From Micromonospora sp. MA102 (GTDB taxonomy: Bacteria; Actinomycetota; Actinomycetes; Mycobacteriales; Micromonosporaceae), in assembly GCF_025460765.1 (NCBI RefSeq), contig NZ_JAMWEG010000011.1, positions 62,001 through 126,000 on the forward strand: a stretch of 64,000 nucleotides of DNA, read 5' to 3'. Each line of letters opens with the position of its first letter. The first letter of the stretch is position 1. Both the position numbers and the translations under genes were made by a program. Of the stretch, positions 44,819 to 54,666 are shown one piece after another. The notes under the pieces are model-generated. The model worked only from the letters and a program-made list of their open reading frames with translations. It made no database searches and was not told where the DNA came from.

Positions 44819-45682
44819 TCAGCGAAGTGCCCGTTGGCGTGTGCTGGCGCCGTTGCGTGCCGGTGAGGGCCAGTGGCGGCGGACGGTGCGTTCGGACCTG
44901 CCGATTCGGGCGGCGATTTCGGCCGGGTGCAGGGTGGGATCGCGTCGCCGCCAGTAGGCGACCGCTGGGGCGGTGTCTGACGGCACGTCGTCTGGGTTGG
45001 TGTCCGGGGCAGCGTGCGGAAGCTCCGGCCTGCTCGCGCCGTTGTTGTCCGTAGGTCCTGGCTGCGAGGCCTCGGATGGTCGTGTCGGCGGCGTGTCTTG
45101 AACCGGGTCGTGGTGCGTGTCGCCGCGCCGTACCCGAGTGCGGGCCGAGCGGATGACGGTCGTGGCTGGTGATTGTTCGACTCGGGGTGGAACTGTTGGC
45201 GGTGTGACCACGGCTGTCCCGAGCGTCGCGGCGTGGATCCTGGCGGTGATCTCGACGAGGCTGACGCTGGCGACGATGACGAGGCCGTCGACGGAGATGG
45301 GCAGGAGGTAGGCGGCGCCGTGTTCGGTCTCGCCGTAGCGGGCGGCGACGCCGACGAGGTGCCAGTAGCTCACCCAGGTGGCGATGGCGGCGATGACAGC
45401 GGTCGCGGCGAGACGGATGGCACGGAGCAGGCGACGGTGGTGGGGTGCGCGGGAGATCAGCTCAACGGTGAGTAGCAGCGCCAGGGGCGGCCAGGCGGCG
45501 ATGATTTGGCTTATCGGGTTCGGGCGGGCGTGCAGCACGTTCGCGGCCACTGACGCGACGACGCCGAGGGCGAGGCTTGCCCGTACCGCCCACCGCAGTC
45601 GCTGCAGTTGGTCAACGCCGTCACCAGTCAGCGCGTACGGTAGGTCGTCTCTGCTGGAGGTGAGCGTGGTGTTCGCGGTCAT
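44819..45682 (-). CDS. DUF2637 membrane protein
   Basis: The protein has 287 residues with four hydrophobic segments in the first 160 (VRASLALGVVASVAANVLHA, WPPLALLLTVELISRA, AATAVIAAIATWVSYWHLVG, LPISVDGLVIVASVSLVEIT), the DUF2637 layout. A disordered Pro/Thr-rich linker follows, then a C-terminal helix-turn-helix-like segment (HPAEIAARIGRSERTVRRHW). The family is linked to spread of actinobacterial plasmids. The ATG overlaps the LysM-BTAD stop (ATGA), placing it last in the minus-strand operon. Confidence 0.85.
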   Translation of the reverse strand: MTANTTLTSSRDDLPYALTGDGVDQLQRLRWAVRASLALGVVASVAANVLHARPNPISQIIAAWPPLALLLTVELISRAPHHRRLLRAIRLAATAVIAAIATWVSYWHLVGVAARYGETEHGAAYLLPISVDGLVIVASVSLVEITARIHAATLGTAVVTPPTVPPRVEQSPATTVIRSARTRVRRGDTHHDPVQDTPPTRPSEASQPGPTDNNGASRPELPHAAPDTNPDDVPSDTAPAVAYWRRRDPTLHPAEIAARIGRSERTVRRHWPSPARNGASTRQRALR

Positions 45683-48639
45683 TCGGCGCCTCCCTCTGTG
45701 TTGTACAGACGGCGGTTGCCGGAGGCATTGCTGTGGCGGCACAGGCCGGCGATGAGTCGGTCGGCGAGGGCGAGGGTCTCGTCGCTGGGTTCGGCGTCGA
45801 TGTCGTTGAGCCGGCGTGCCAGGGTTCGGCGCAGCATCCGGATGCCCTCGACATCGCCGAGGTCTGCGCGGGCTCGCATCGCTGCTTGGTACAGGGCTTG
45901 GTGGTGCGGGTTGTGGGTGATGGCGGCGTCGAGAACGGCCAGTTGCTGCACGGGATCCCCGGCGAGGGTGTCCGTGAGGGCGAGGTGCGCGTCGAGGGCT
46001 TCCTGGCGTATTGCCTCCCGGTAGGGCTCTATCCATTCGTAGTCGCAGCCGTCGGCGAGGGGTCCGGTGTAGGCGTCGACCGCTCGGCGTAGCGCGGCGG
46101 CGCGGGTGTGCGGGTCGGTGGCCTGGGCGGCGTCGCGGATGGCTGTGCGCATGCGCCACAGGTCGATGTCGAGCAAGTCTCGGTTGAGGACGTAGCGGTG
46201 GTCGGGGTGGGTGAGGTGTCCTGCGGATCGGCCGGCGTGGCGTAGGACGGCGCGCAGTCCGGAGACGTAGGTGTAGAGCCGGCCGGCGGCTTTGCTTGTT
46301 GGGGCGTCGGGCAGCAAGTCGTCGAGGATCGCCTCCGTGGAGGCCGCGCCGTCGTGCACCGCCAGGTACACCAGCAGCTCGAGGGATTTGGCGCGTGGTG
46401 TGCGGTGCGGGTCTGCGCCGACGACGGCGGGTGCGCCCAGCACCTGGATCCGCACTCGCTTGCCGTCCTCGGGGTCGCTGCCCCTGTCGCTGGTTGCCTG
46501 ATCTGGCGCCTGCGAATTCTCAGGGAGCCTGGATGCTGGGACGGCGAGGCTGTCCTGGTGCCCGTCTCCTGGCACGGCAGCGGTGCTGCGGGGTTTGTCG
46601 GCTCGGGTTTCGCCGCCAGCAGCCGAGTCGGTGATGGCCCCTTCGGTGTGGGTGGCGGGAGAGGGCGGAGCCTCGGCTGCGGGCGCGTGGGCAGCCTCGG
46701 CGGGCACAACGGATAGGCGTTCGGCGGGCGCGGGGACCTGTGGCAGCCCGGTGTGTGACTCCGCGAGGGTCGTGAGCAGGTCAAGGGCCTCGGCCGGGTT
46801 GAGAACGGTGAGCCGGTCAATCTCCTCAGGGTGGGTGGTGTGCCGGACGTCGCGCTCGCCGGAGGTGGCGGCGCCGTCGGTCGCGACGGTGATGGTGTCG
46901 CCGGCGGGCCAGTGGCCGAGGAGTACGCCGTGGATGTTCAGGCGTTGGCCCTGGTTGAGCAGGGCGGCGATCCGGGCCTGCTCGCCGCTGGGGTCGGCCA
47001 GCAGCATGACTGGTGGGACGGGTTCTTCGTAGGGGTTGGCGGCGCGCAGCTCGTCGATGGTGCCGACGTCGTGTTGCTGGAGCAGCCGAGTGCGGTGCAT
47101 CGTCTGCGCTTCGAGGTTTCGCAGGGCCTCGTCCAGGTCGGAGGTGACGGTTAGCCGTGGTGTACGGGGCAGGTTGGCTGTGGTGGTGCCGAGCAGTGTC
47201 GCCGCGGTCGCCGATGGCAGGACCACCTCGGTGCGGGCGTCAGGATGTTCGGCGCCGCCTGCGGCGAGGGCGGCGGTGAGGAGTCCGCGGGCGGCGGCGT
47301 GCGCGCCGGGCCCGGTGAGGCCGAATCCCGCCGAACGCCACGGCGGCGACAGCAGGGTGTGCAGTGCCGGCACGACCGGCCTGGGGCCTTCATCTTCAGC
47401 CTGGTCAACGGCAGGGTGCGCGTCGTCGCGGCCCGACGTCCGGTCGTGCCGTTCACCGCTGGCGGTGTGCCGGTCCGGGTAGGGGTTGTCGGCGCGCCGG
47501 TGTGCCGGATCGCCCAGGTGTGAGTAGCGGCCGGTGGCGCGACGCAGCCCGCGACGGATCTGGGCGACCACCGGCGGCATGGGGGTCAGGGTGGGGTCGT
47601 CGAGGCGAGGCCGGGTTGAGGGTGGGCGGGGGACGTAGCGGCGTCGGCGGTGGGCCCAGACCAGCGCGGCGGCGGCGACGATGGCGCCGGCCAGGCCGAG
47701 GTCGACCCAGCTGCCGGTGGGAAGCGACACGCCTGGGGAAGCCTTCTCGGCAGGGCGGCTGGTGTCTGCCCTTGGGCTGATCGCGTTGCCTGTTGAGCTG
47801 TGTTGAGCGGCGTTTCCGTGGGGGTTCGCGGTGGCGGGGGGTTGCGGGGCGGCCGGGTGTTCGGTGTGCGCTGGCGCCGGACGTGACGGTCGCGGGTCGG
47901 AGTCCGGCGCCGCATGCTCGTCGGGATTGCCACCCTTCGGGGGTGCTGTGTTCGCAGGCGGGCGTGCCGTGGGGGGTGGGTCGGCGTCTGCCGGCAGGTC
48001 GAGGGTCCAGCCTGGGTAGATGACGTTCGGGTCGCGCAGGGTGCCGCCGACGTGGGGGAAGTGTGTGCCGCGGTTGAGGGCGAAGATTTCCGGCCAGCGG
48101 TCGGCGTCGCCGAGGGTGCGTGCAGCGATGCGGCAGAGGCTGTCTCCGCGCCGCACCGTGTAGGTGGGTGTCAGCGCGGCTTTTCGCGGCTCTGGGCTGG
48201 CGTGGTGGTGGGACGTGGACGTGGTGGTGGTCGGTTCGGCGGCGGGCATTGCGCTGTTGCTCGTGTCGATGGCGGGGTTGGCGTGTGCGGTGGCGCCGGT
48301 GGCGGTGGTGACGGCGGTGGCGCCGAGCAGCGCCGCGGTGAGGCCCTGGAGCGGGCCGGGAAGGCGGAGGGTCGTCGTCCAGTGCAGCCGGCGTGCCAGC
48401 GCGGCGTAGGCGTGGGTGAGGATGGCGGTGGCCAGAAGAAGCCATAGCGCCACTGCTGCGGCTTCGGCGAGGACGATGACGAAGCCGGTGCTCATCGGTT
48501 GGGCGATCCACTGCCGAGCGGTGGCCGGTGAAGGTAGCTGCGGGGTCCATGTGCCGGTGGCGGCGAGGATCACCGGCACGGCGGTGGTGGACAGGACGAC
48601 GGTGGTGGTGGCTGCTGCGCGCGCTGTTCGGAAAGTCAC
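45679..48639 (-). CDS. LysM-BTAD membrane regulator
   Basis: The protein has 986 residues. Three hydrophobic segments (about 5-115) precede a LysM domain (about 160-215, YTVRRGDSLCRIAARTL and VIYPGWTLDLP). Another TM (LAGAIVAAAALVWAH, about 310-330) places the rest in the cytoplasm. The C-terminus has a winged helix (VRIQVLGAPAVVG, then SLELLVYLAVHDG) and a BTAD/TPR domain (LLDIDLWRMRTAIRD to the end), as in SARP-type activators. The GTG at 48639 follows GGGGAGG. This arrangement would let peptidoglycan binding outside control DNA binding inside. Four phased 10-bp repeats lie 110 bases upstream. Confidence 0.85.
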   Translation of the reverse strand: MTFRTARAAATTTVVLSTTAVPVILAATGTWTPQLPSPATARQWIAQPMSTGFVIVLAEAAAVALWLLLATAILTHAYAALARRLHWTTTLRLPGPLQGLTAALLGATAVTTATGATAHANPAIDTSNSAMPAAEPTTTTSTSHHHASPEPRKAALTPTYTVRRGDSLCRIAARTLGDADRWPEIFALNRGTHFPHVGGTLRDPNVIYPGWTLDLPADADPPPTARPPANTAPPKGGNPDEHAAPDSDPRPSRPAPAHTEHPAAPQPPATANPHGNAAQHSSTGNAISPRADTSRPAEKASPGVSLPTGSWVDLGLAGAIVAAAALVWAHRRRRYVPRPPSTRPRLDDPTLTPMPPVVAQIRRGLRRATGRYSHLGDPAHRRADNPYPDRHTASGERHDRTSGRDDAHPAVDQAEDEGPRPVVPALHTLLSPPWRSAGFGLTGPGAHAAARGLLTAALAAGGAEHPDARTEVVLPSATAATLLGTTTANLPRTPRLTVTSDLDEALRNLEAQTMHRTRLLQQHDVGTIDELRAANPYEEPVPPVMLLADPSGEQARIAALLNQGQRLNIHGVLLGHWPAGDTITVATDGAATSGERDVRHTTHPEEIDRLTVLNPAEALDLLTTLAESHTGLPQVPAPAERLSVVPAEAAHAPAAEAPPSPATHTEGAITDSAAGGETRADKPRSTAAVPGDGHQDSLAVPASRLPENSQAPDQATSDRGSDPEDGKRVRIQVLGAPAVVGADPHRTPRAKSLELLVYLAVHDGAASTEAILDDLLPDAPTSKAAGRLYTYVSGLRAVLRHAGRSAGHLTHPDHRYVLNRDLLDIDLWRMRTAIRDAAQATDPHTRAAALRRAVDAYTGPLADGCDYEWIEPYREAIRQEALDAHLALTDTLAGDPVQQLAVLDAAITHNPHHQALYQAAMRARADLGDVEGIRMLRRTLARRLNDIDAEPSDETLALADRLIAGLCRHSNASGNRRLYNTEGGAE

Positions 48640-48750
48640 CTGGCCTCCCCTCGTGGCCCGCGCTGATAGGCGAGGGTGCTGCCGGTGCGCGGGATTGGAC
48701 GATGCCGTGACGCTATGGCCGCCGTGGCGGTGGTGGGCGGTGATGACGGC

Positions 48751-48790
48751 TGACAGGACCTGACACGACCTCACACGACCTCACACCCGC
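48751..48790. promoter_or_regulatory. Four phased 10-bp repeats upstream of LysM-BTAD gene
   Basis: TGACAGGACC, TGACACGACC, TCACACGACC, TCACACCCGC, exactly 10 bp apart, followed by AGGTCAG. Phased direct repeats on one DNA face suit binding by a BTAD/SARP-type multimer. A related block is at 10944-10968. Confidence 0.55.
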
Positions 48791-48870
48791 AGGTCAGGGC
48801 CGCCCCGCAACAGCTCCTGACACGTGGCTGCACGGGCAGATCAATGCTGCTGATGGGGTGAGCGGCTGGG

Positions 48871-50874
48871 TCAGCGCGAGGTGGGCGCGGGCTGGGCGCT
48901 GGCGGCAATGCCGGCGAGTTGCAGCCGCCTCTGGTAGCCGTCCAGGAGCCGGGCAGCGGCGTCGGCGTCTCCCAGCGCCTTCAGGTGGTCGGCGGCGAGT
49001 TGGTGCAGCGTCTGGTTGTAGGGGTCGACGCGGATGGCGTCCTGCAGGAGCCGCACGCGGTGATGGGGATCGGTCTGGGCCGCTGCGGCGCTGGCGTAGG
49101 CGTCGAGGACGAGCCGGCGGCTGGCCTCGCGCGGCGGGTCGATCCAGGCCCAGGTGTGGCCGGCGGCGAGGTCACCGGTGTAAGTGTCGATCACCGTTTG
49201 CCAGGCGGGTGCCGGGTCGCTCAGGGCGGTGGCGGCGTGGTGGGCGGCGGTGTGCAGCCGCCACAGGTCGACGTCCACTCGCTCGGCATTCAGGTGGTAG
49301 CGGTCGTCGGTGTGTCCGAGGACGGTGGCGTCGGTGGCGGTGCGGATACCGGCCCGTAGGTCGCTGAGGGTGGTGTAGAGACGACCGCTGACGGTGTGGG
49401 CGGGTAGCCCAGGCCAGATGGCCTGGACCAGGTCTGTGGTGGTGGCGCCCTCGGGATGCACGGCGAGGAAGACCAGGACTTGCAGGGCGGCGCTGCGGCG
49501 GATGGTGACGGGCTCCCCGCTGGCGAGGAGTGCGGGCCGGCCGAGCACCCGCACCTGAAGACGGGGGTTCGTGACCGCCGAGAGGTCCGGCGCTGCCGCC
49601 CGACGGTCACTACCGGCCTGGCGGGGAATCCGGGCGTGAGCAGTCTCGGCTGGCTGCCGCCGCGGCGGAGCGGGTTCGCTGACGGGGTGCTGACGTTCGC
49701 GAGCGGGGTGGGAGATGACGGCGAGCAGGTCCGTCGCGGCGGTGCGGTTGAGGACGCAGAGCCGGGGTCCCGCCCGCCCAATGTCCTCGTCGCGGGTTTG
49801 GCCGTGCTGGTCGATGCTCCAGGTGGTACCGAGCGGTGCGGCCCCGAGCATCACGACGGTCGCGCCCGCGTGGTGCAGGGTCGCGAGTTGGCCGGCCGTC
49901 GGAGCGTTCGGCGGGTCGGTGAGCAGCAGTAGGTCCGGGTGGCCGGCTCCCCCACTGGGCGGTGCAGGTGCGTTGATGAGGGAGGAGATCAGCGCTGCGG
50001 CTTGGTCGACAGTGTCGACGACGCGCAGGCCGGGGATCTCTGTGTCCGTGGAGATGTCGGGCAGGAGGGTGGTGAGGGAGGTGTGTGTGATGAGCAGGCG
50101 GGTCGTGTCTTGTGGGTCTCGCATTGCGGCAAGGAGTCGGGTGAGCAGGATGCCGCGGGCGGCGTCAGCGGCGCCGTCCCCGGTGAGGGCGACGCAGGGC
50201 GTGGGCAGGACTGGCAGTGCCGCGGTGGCGGGCGTCGCGGGCAGCTGCTCGGCGTCCGTCTCGGTGAGTGCTGCGCGGACGGCGGTGACGGTGGCCGGTA
50301 GCGGCGCCAGGTCCGAGTCGTCGGTTGAGGGTTGCCCGGGTTGGTAGGCGCGGCGGCGGCGCAGCCACAGCAGGGCTGCCGCAGCGGCGACCTGTTGGGC
50401 GGCGGTGTCGGGTAGCCAGCCCCCGGGCACCGTGATGCCATCGCCGGCCTGTATGTCGACTGCGCTGTCGTGCGGGTGGAGGGTGCCGGTGGAGGCTGAG
50501 ACCGGCGGGATCGGTGTGTCCACGGTGGGGATGTGGGCGGTGTTGAGGGCGGCGGCGCCGGCCACGGTGGTGGCCGCGGCCTGCCAGGGTGTGGGTAGCG
50601 GTAGGTGGCGCAGCCATCGGGCGCGGGCGCGTGTCCGGCGGGCGGCGGTGGCCGCGACGGTGCAGGCCAGGCCGAGCCACACCAGCCAGGCGAGGGCGGT
50701 GAGCCCGGCGGTGAGGGTGTGTTGGTTCAGCGGGTTCTCGATCCAGTCCCGCAGCTGCGCCCCGGTGGGCCAGGCGGGCAGCGGCGGCCCGGCGAGGGTG
50801 GTCAACAGCCACGGCGGCACAACCAGCATGGTCGAGACGAAGGCGGCTGACACGACCCGCCGGGGCCACCTCAT
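48871..50874 (-). CDS. BTAD membrane protein without LysM
   Basis: The protein has about 667 residues. Two N-terminal hydrophobic segments (VVSAAFVSTMLVVPPWLLTT, LTALAWLVWLGLACTVAATA) and a third near 170 (AAQQVAAAAALLWLRRRR) are followed by a nucleotide-binding-like region (GDGAADAARGILLTRLLAAM, PDLLLLTDPPNAP). A winged helix plus BTAD domain then runs from about 440 to the end (LQVRVLGRPALLASG, LQVLVFLAVHPEGATTTDLV, RVDVDLWRLH). It is a paralogue of the LysM-BTAD protein lacking the wall-binding part. It lies 46 bases downstream of the Hsp70-like gene. Confidence 0.82.
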   Translation of the reverse strand: MRWPRRVVSAAFVSTMLVVPPWLLTTLAGPPLPAWPTGAQLRDWIENPLNQHTLTAGLTALAWLVWLGLACTVAATAARRTRARARWLRHLPLPTPWQAAATTVAGAAALNTAHIPTVDTPIPPVSASTGTLHPHDSAVDIQAGDGITVPGGWLPDTAAQQVAAAAALLWLRRRRAYQPGQPSTDDSDLAPLPATVTAVRAALTETDAEQLPATPATAALPVLPTPCVALTGDGAADAARGILLTRLLAAMRDPQDTTRLLITHTSLTTLLPDISTDTEIPGLRVVDTVDQAAALISSLINAPAPPSGGAGHPDLLLLTDPPNAPTAGQLATLHHAGATVVMLGAAPLGTTWSIDQHGQTRDEDIGRAGPRLCVLNRTAATDLLAVISHPARERQHPVSEPAPPRRQPAETAHARIPRQAGSDRRAAAPDLSAVTNPRLQVRVLGRPALLASGEPVTIRRSAALQVLVFLAVHPEGATTTDLVQAIWPGLPAHTVSGRLYTTLSDLRAGIRTATDATVLGHTDDRYHLNAERVDVDLWRLHTAAHHAATALSDPAPAWQTVIDTYTGDLAAGHTWAWIDPPREASRRLVLDAYASAAAAQTDPHHRVRLLQDAIRVDPYNQTLHQLAADHLKALGDADAAARLLDGYQRRLQLAGIAASAQPAPTSR

Positions 50875-50920
50875 CCCCCGCACTCCCACCCGGTGTGGTC
50901 GCCGGCTGCGGCCCGTCGGG

Positions 50921-52789
50921 TCATCGGGCCGGCCGACGAGGTGGTGGGGCTTGTTGGCGCAGGAGGCGGGTCCACAGCTGGCGCAGCCACCACCCGGCCA
51001 CAGCGATCGCGTAGATCACCCCGAGGATTCCCGAGGCGGGCCAGCTGACCAGCGCGGCGGTGATGACCGCCAGTGGCGCGCCCAGGATCAGCCGCAGAAT
51101 CGGCTGGGACACCACCGCCATGACCGCGCCGACGCCGAGGAGCAGGCCGCCGACGCGTCCGGCGAGGTCGATCCACAGAGCCATGTTCGGCCAACGGTCG
51201 GCGGTCAGCGAGTACTGGATCAGCGCCATGCCGAGCCCGGCGGTGATCACCGATCCGGTCGGGAAGGCGAGCAGCTTCGACCAGCCGCCGGGTGGGGTGC
51301 GCCATTGTCGGGCGGCGACGAGAGCCATCACGGCGGCAGCGGCGACGATCGGAGCGATCGGCAGCAGCGTCCAGCGGAGGAACCCGCCGACGGGGTCGCC
51401 GATGTAGAGGCTGCCGAGGACGGCGTACATGCCGGCGACGGCGACGCCGAGGGATGCCGACGCCAGGATCCCGGTACCGGTCTGCGAACCAGGGCTGGAT
51501 GGTGTGCCGGGCGTAAGGCTCGTGCGGGCGGCGATGGCGGAGGCGAGGACCGTGCCGGCGCCGAGGCTGGCGATCACGGCGAAGACGGCGGCCACCGCTA
51601 GCTCACCCCAGTTGAGCAGCGCCCACTTGTACATGAGGCTGCCGTTCCACTCGGGGGTGAGCAGGAACTGGGAGATCAGCCCGAGCGAGGCGAAGCCGGG
51701 CACGGCGATCGCGACCGCCCGCCGCACCGGCGGTACCGGCTCCTCCCCCACCGGCTGCCCGGCAGTGGCATCGGCGGCGCCGGCGTCTGCTGCCCCGCGA
51801 GCCGCCTCCAGCGCAGGATCGGCGAGCACGACGGGAGTTATCCCGGCGGTTTCGGTGAGCGCCTTCTCCAGCAGTGGCATCCGGGCGACACCGCCGACGC
51901 AATAGACACCTGCCAGGTCTTCAGCCCTGATCTCCGCAGCCGCGATCGCCTCGGTGGTCAATTGGGCGACGCGGTGCAGGATCGGGTGGGCGGCCTGTTC
52001 CAGCAGGCCCGTGCTCAGCACGATGGCTGATCCCCGCGGCTGCGGGATCGTGACCGCGACATGGTCGGCCAGGGCGTGCTTGCCGGTACGGACGCTTGCC
52101 AGCAGCGCCCACCGTTCACCGTCACCTTGGGCAGGGCTGGCGCCGGCGAGTAGGGCGGCGAGGGCGTCGTCGATCGCTGTGCCTCCGGCGGCCGGATCGG
52201 CCAGGGTGGCGAGGACCTCGAACCCGACTGGGCCGCGCCGCAGGACGCTGACCTCCGCCCCCGCGCCGACGTCGCAGACGGCGATGAACGATCCGACCGG
52301 CAGCTGCACCCCTGCGGCAAGGAGGTGTCCGGCGACTGCCACCGGGGCTTCGATCAGCGCGGGTTGGGACAGGCCTGCCCGGTGCGCCGCGTGACGCATC
52401 CACGTCCGTCGCCTCGGGCCCCACCCTGCTGGCACGACCAGCCGCACATCCTCGATGTCGGAACCGGCGACCTGCTGCGCCTCCTGAGCGACTCGACGCA
52501 GGGTTGCCGCGACCAAGTCGAGGGGATCGACGTCCTTGCCGGCGACGCTCAACCGCTGGTCAGGAGGCTGCCGCGGCGACGGGATGAACCGGTCAGGGGC
52601 AGTGCTGGCGGCCCGCCACGCCTGGTGGCCCGTCAGCGTGGCCCCGTCTGGGGAGAGCAGAACGGCGCTCGGTAGCCCGAGTTCCCCGTCGAACATCAGT
52701 GGTGCCGATGTGCCGTCCGGCCACGCCACTACGGCGCTGGTGCTGGCGCTTCCGCAGTCGATCGCCAGCCGCGCCTGCCCCGCTCGCAT
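50921..52789 (-). CDS. Hsp70-like ATPase with C-terminal membrane domain
   Basis: The protein has 622 residues. The actin/Hsp70-fold ATPase occupies about 1-335, with phosphate-1 loop AIDCGSASTSAVV (9-21), phosphate-2 region AVCDVGAGAEVSVL, and adenosine motif CVGGVARMPLLEKAL. No substrate-binding domain follows. About eight hydrophobic segments run from 360 to 610 (for example LAVAAVFAVIASLGAGTVLA, IAPIVAAAAVMALVA, VITAGLGMALIQYSL). Hsp70-like genes with membrane tails beside BTAD regulators recur in actinobacteria. The gene leads the minus-strand operon. A role in folding or gating the membrane regulators is inferred. Confidence 0.83.
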   Translation of the reverse strand: MRAGQARLAIDCGSASTSAVVAWPDGTSAPLMFDGELGLPSAVLLSPDGATLTGHQAWRAASTAPDRFIPSPRQPPDQRLSVAGKDVDPLDLVAATLRRVAQEAQQVAGSDIEDVRLVVPAGWGPRRRTWMRHAAHRAGLSQPALIEAPVAVAGHLLAAGVQLPVGSFIAVCDVGAGAEVSVLRRGPVGFEVLATLADPAAGGTAIDDALAALLAGASPAQGDGERWALLASVRTGKHALADHVAVTIPQPRGSAIVLSTGLLEQAAHPILHRVAQLTTEAIAAAEIRAEDLAGVYCVGGVARMPLLEKALTETAGITPVVLADPALEAARGAADAGAADATAGQPVGEEPVPPVRRAVAIAVPGFASLGLISQFLLTPEWNGSLMYKWALLNWGELAVAAVFAVIASLGAGTVLASAIAARTSLTPGTPSSPGSQTGTGILASASLGVAVAGMYAVLGSLYIGDPVGGFLRWTLLPIAPIVAAAAVMALVAARQWRTPPGGWSKLLAFPTGSVITAGLGMALIQYSLTADRWPNMALWIDLAGRVGGLLLGVGAVMAVVSQPILRLILGAPLAVITAALVSWPASGILGVIYAIAVAGWWLRQLWTRLLRQQAPPPRRPAR

Positions 52790-52965
52790 AGATCTCAGTC
52801 AAACATGAGGATCACGCTCACGTCACCCGTGAACTACTCATAGCCACGGACCAGGGTCCGCAGATCTGGAGTGACGCGCCACCGCAGCGCGGTGCCCTAC
52901 GGCGGCGTAATCGGCGCAGCCACCGGACCTGACCGACCACGACTTGACCAACTACCGCACCATTA

Positions 52966-52981
52966 ATGGACAAGCGTCCAT
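52966..52981. promoter_or_regulatory. Inverted repeat in the divergent promoter region
   Basis: ATGGAC-AAGC-GTCCAT, a perfect 6-bp palindrome 24 bases before the ATG at 53006, in an AT-richer stretch with TTGACC upstream. It could be an operator or part of the leader. Confidence 0.3.
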
Positions 52982-53005
52982 CAATAGCGCCTATTGGAGG
53001 AAGCC

Positions 53006-53955
53006 ATGAAGCCAGCCATCTACCCGATGACAGAGCAAGCACAAGCCGTAGCGGACAGGTGGACGCAGGCCGCCTTGTCCTGCGAGCCCGCCGACCATGC
53101 GCGGGCCGAGGCCGCGGCGCGTCTCGCCTACCAGGCGGCCGGGCAGCCGGAGCCCTCCCGTTTCCTGTGGTGCCCCTCTCCCCCGGCCGCTGTCGAACAA
53201 CTGCGACGCCTCCTCGAAGGCGGACACACGTCGCTGGTTACCTCAGTGCGGCGCGGCAACCTCAACCGGTCCCTGGCGGCAGCGCGGGCGCCGATCTGGG
53301 AGCGAACCAGCGAGCTCGATCAGTTCAACGCCTTCGGAGCCTTCCACCACTTCATGGAGTGGACCGGCTACTACGGCGAACAACGCTACGACGGTGTCGA
53401 AGCCCGCTACGACCTCATGGAGCATCCGTACCGCTGCAACCCAGTCACGGAGTCCGAGCGCACTGCCCTCACACCGGTGCTGGAGACGGTGCGGCGTGGT
53501 TACGACCTCGTGCACGGTCCGATCTGGGCGGCCATCGAACGAACCTCACCGCCAGCTACACCATGCAGCCCGCCTGGTTCTGGGACACCGGAAGCAGCAC
53601 CGTCGACCAGAACGACGAAGGACACGCCGTCATTCGGTACTGCCTCAACCCCCGCGACTGGTTTTTCGAACCAGCTTGGAACTACTACCCGGACTGGCTT
53701 TTGCTCTCCACCATCGACACCTACCAAGTGGCCCTCGGCGTCACCCCAGATGCAGCCTGGGAGGGATGCAGGGACGTGGCGCAGGCGGCCGGGCCCTGGT
53801 GGCCGCTCACCGACGTCGCCGTGATGAGCGAACGCCCCACCACCCTGCGGGTCAACGCACGCGGGCAGCTACACGCCGCGGACGAGCCGGCAGTCGTCTG
53901 GCCGGACGGCAGCCAGATGTGGTCGCGCGACGGCAAGGCGCTCCCGCCACCGTGA
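53006..53955 (+). pseudogene. DUF6745-like gene with a single frameshift
   Basis: From the ATG at 53006 (TTGGAGGAAGCC upstream) the frame reads a DUF6745-like N-terminus (ARLAYQAAGQPEPSRFLWCP, TSLVTSVRRGNLNRSLAAAR). It stays protein-like up to WAAIER near 53543. The homologous continuation (LTASYTMQPAWFWDTGSSTV to VVWPDGSQMWSRDGKALPPP) is then in the frame one base back, until 53955. Restoring one missing base near 53541-53546 would give an intact protein of about 316 residues. It is either a recent frameshift or a sequence error; the function is unknown. Confidence 0.75.
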
Positions 53956-54666
53956 CCATCAGGCGCAAGCAGCTAGCAATGGGCAACGCGTAGCACTCAC
54001 GCAACGAAAATCCTCGGCGGCCGATAGTCGGTCCCCGACGTGTGCAACGAAGGCCTCTGCGCGGCTGGCTTGCAGGGCCGTAGGACGACGGCCAGGCAGC
54101 CGGTTTGGACGAAGGTTCGGTGCGTTCCGCAATATGGTCACGCGGTGCAGCGGACAAGGCACAAGCTGACGACGGCTCTGACGGTCGGCGGCGTGACCTT
54201 AGCCGCTGGCTGGGCCTTGCCGAGGATCATGCAGGGCACGTCGAGGCGCGCATCGGGAGTCAAGCCGAACCCGCGACGGCCGAGTCGGCAGCGGCCGCCC
54301 AGCTGACAGCGGCTGCCGAGCCTGTGACGAGACTGCCGGCCGGGACGGAGGCGCCTACCCCTGCTCACACAGGCACGGTGCCTGGAGGCCTTCGATCGCC
54401 AGTTCTGGCTCGCGTGGGCGCTGTCCCTGACGGCTGTCGCGGTGATCTTCGTGCCTGTCGCCCATCCGCTGTTGGTCGGCGCCAATTCGGGGACGAGTGG
54501 GCCGATCGGGGCCGCTCCGGCGGGCGGCATTCTTCTGCTGGTAGACGCCAATGACCTGCTACGCCGGGGATCTCACCGCCAGCCTCAAACCGACCCACCG
54601 ACCCACGTCGCCGCTTCCGGGACTTGAGCCAACCCCAATGGGCACCTCCGTCGAATGAACCGCTGG
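53956..54666. other. No confident gene; possible decayed membrane gene
   Basis: A plus-strand frame around 54380-54500 gives a hydrophobic segment (FWLAWALSLTAVAVIFVPVA) resembling the end of a small membrane protein. It has no start in frame, and the plausible upstream part is in another frame. Nothing else was recognised. Confidence 0.35.

Noticed and set aside
48751..48790. CRISPR-like array
   Set aside because: The units are 10 bp, contiguous and without spacers; they fit an operator, not CRISPR.
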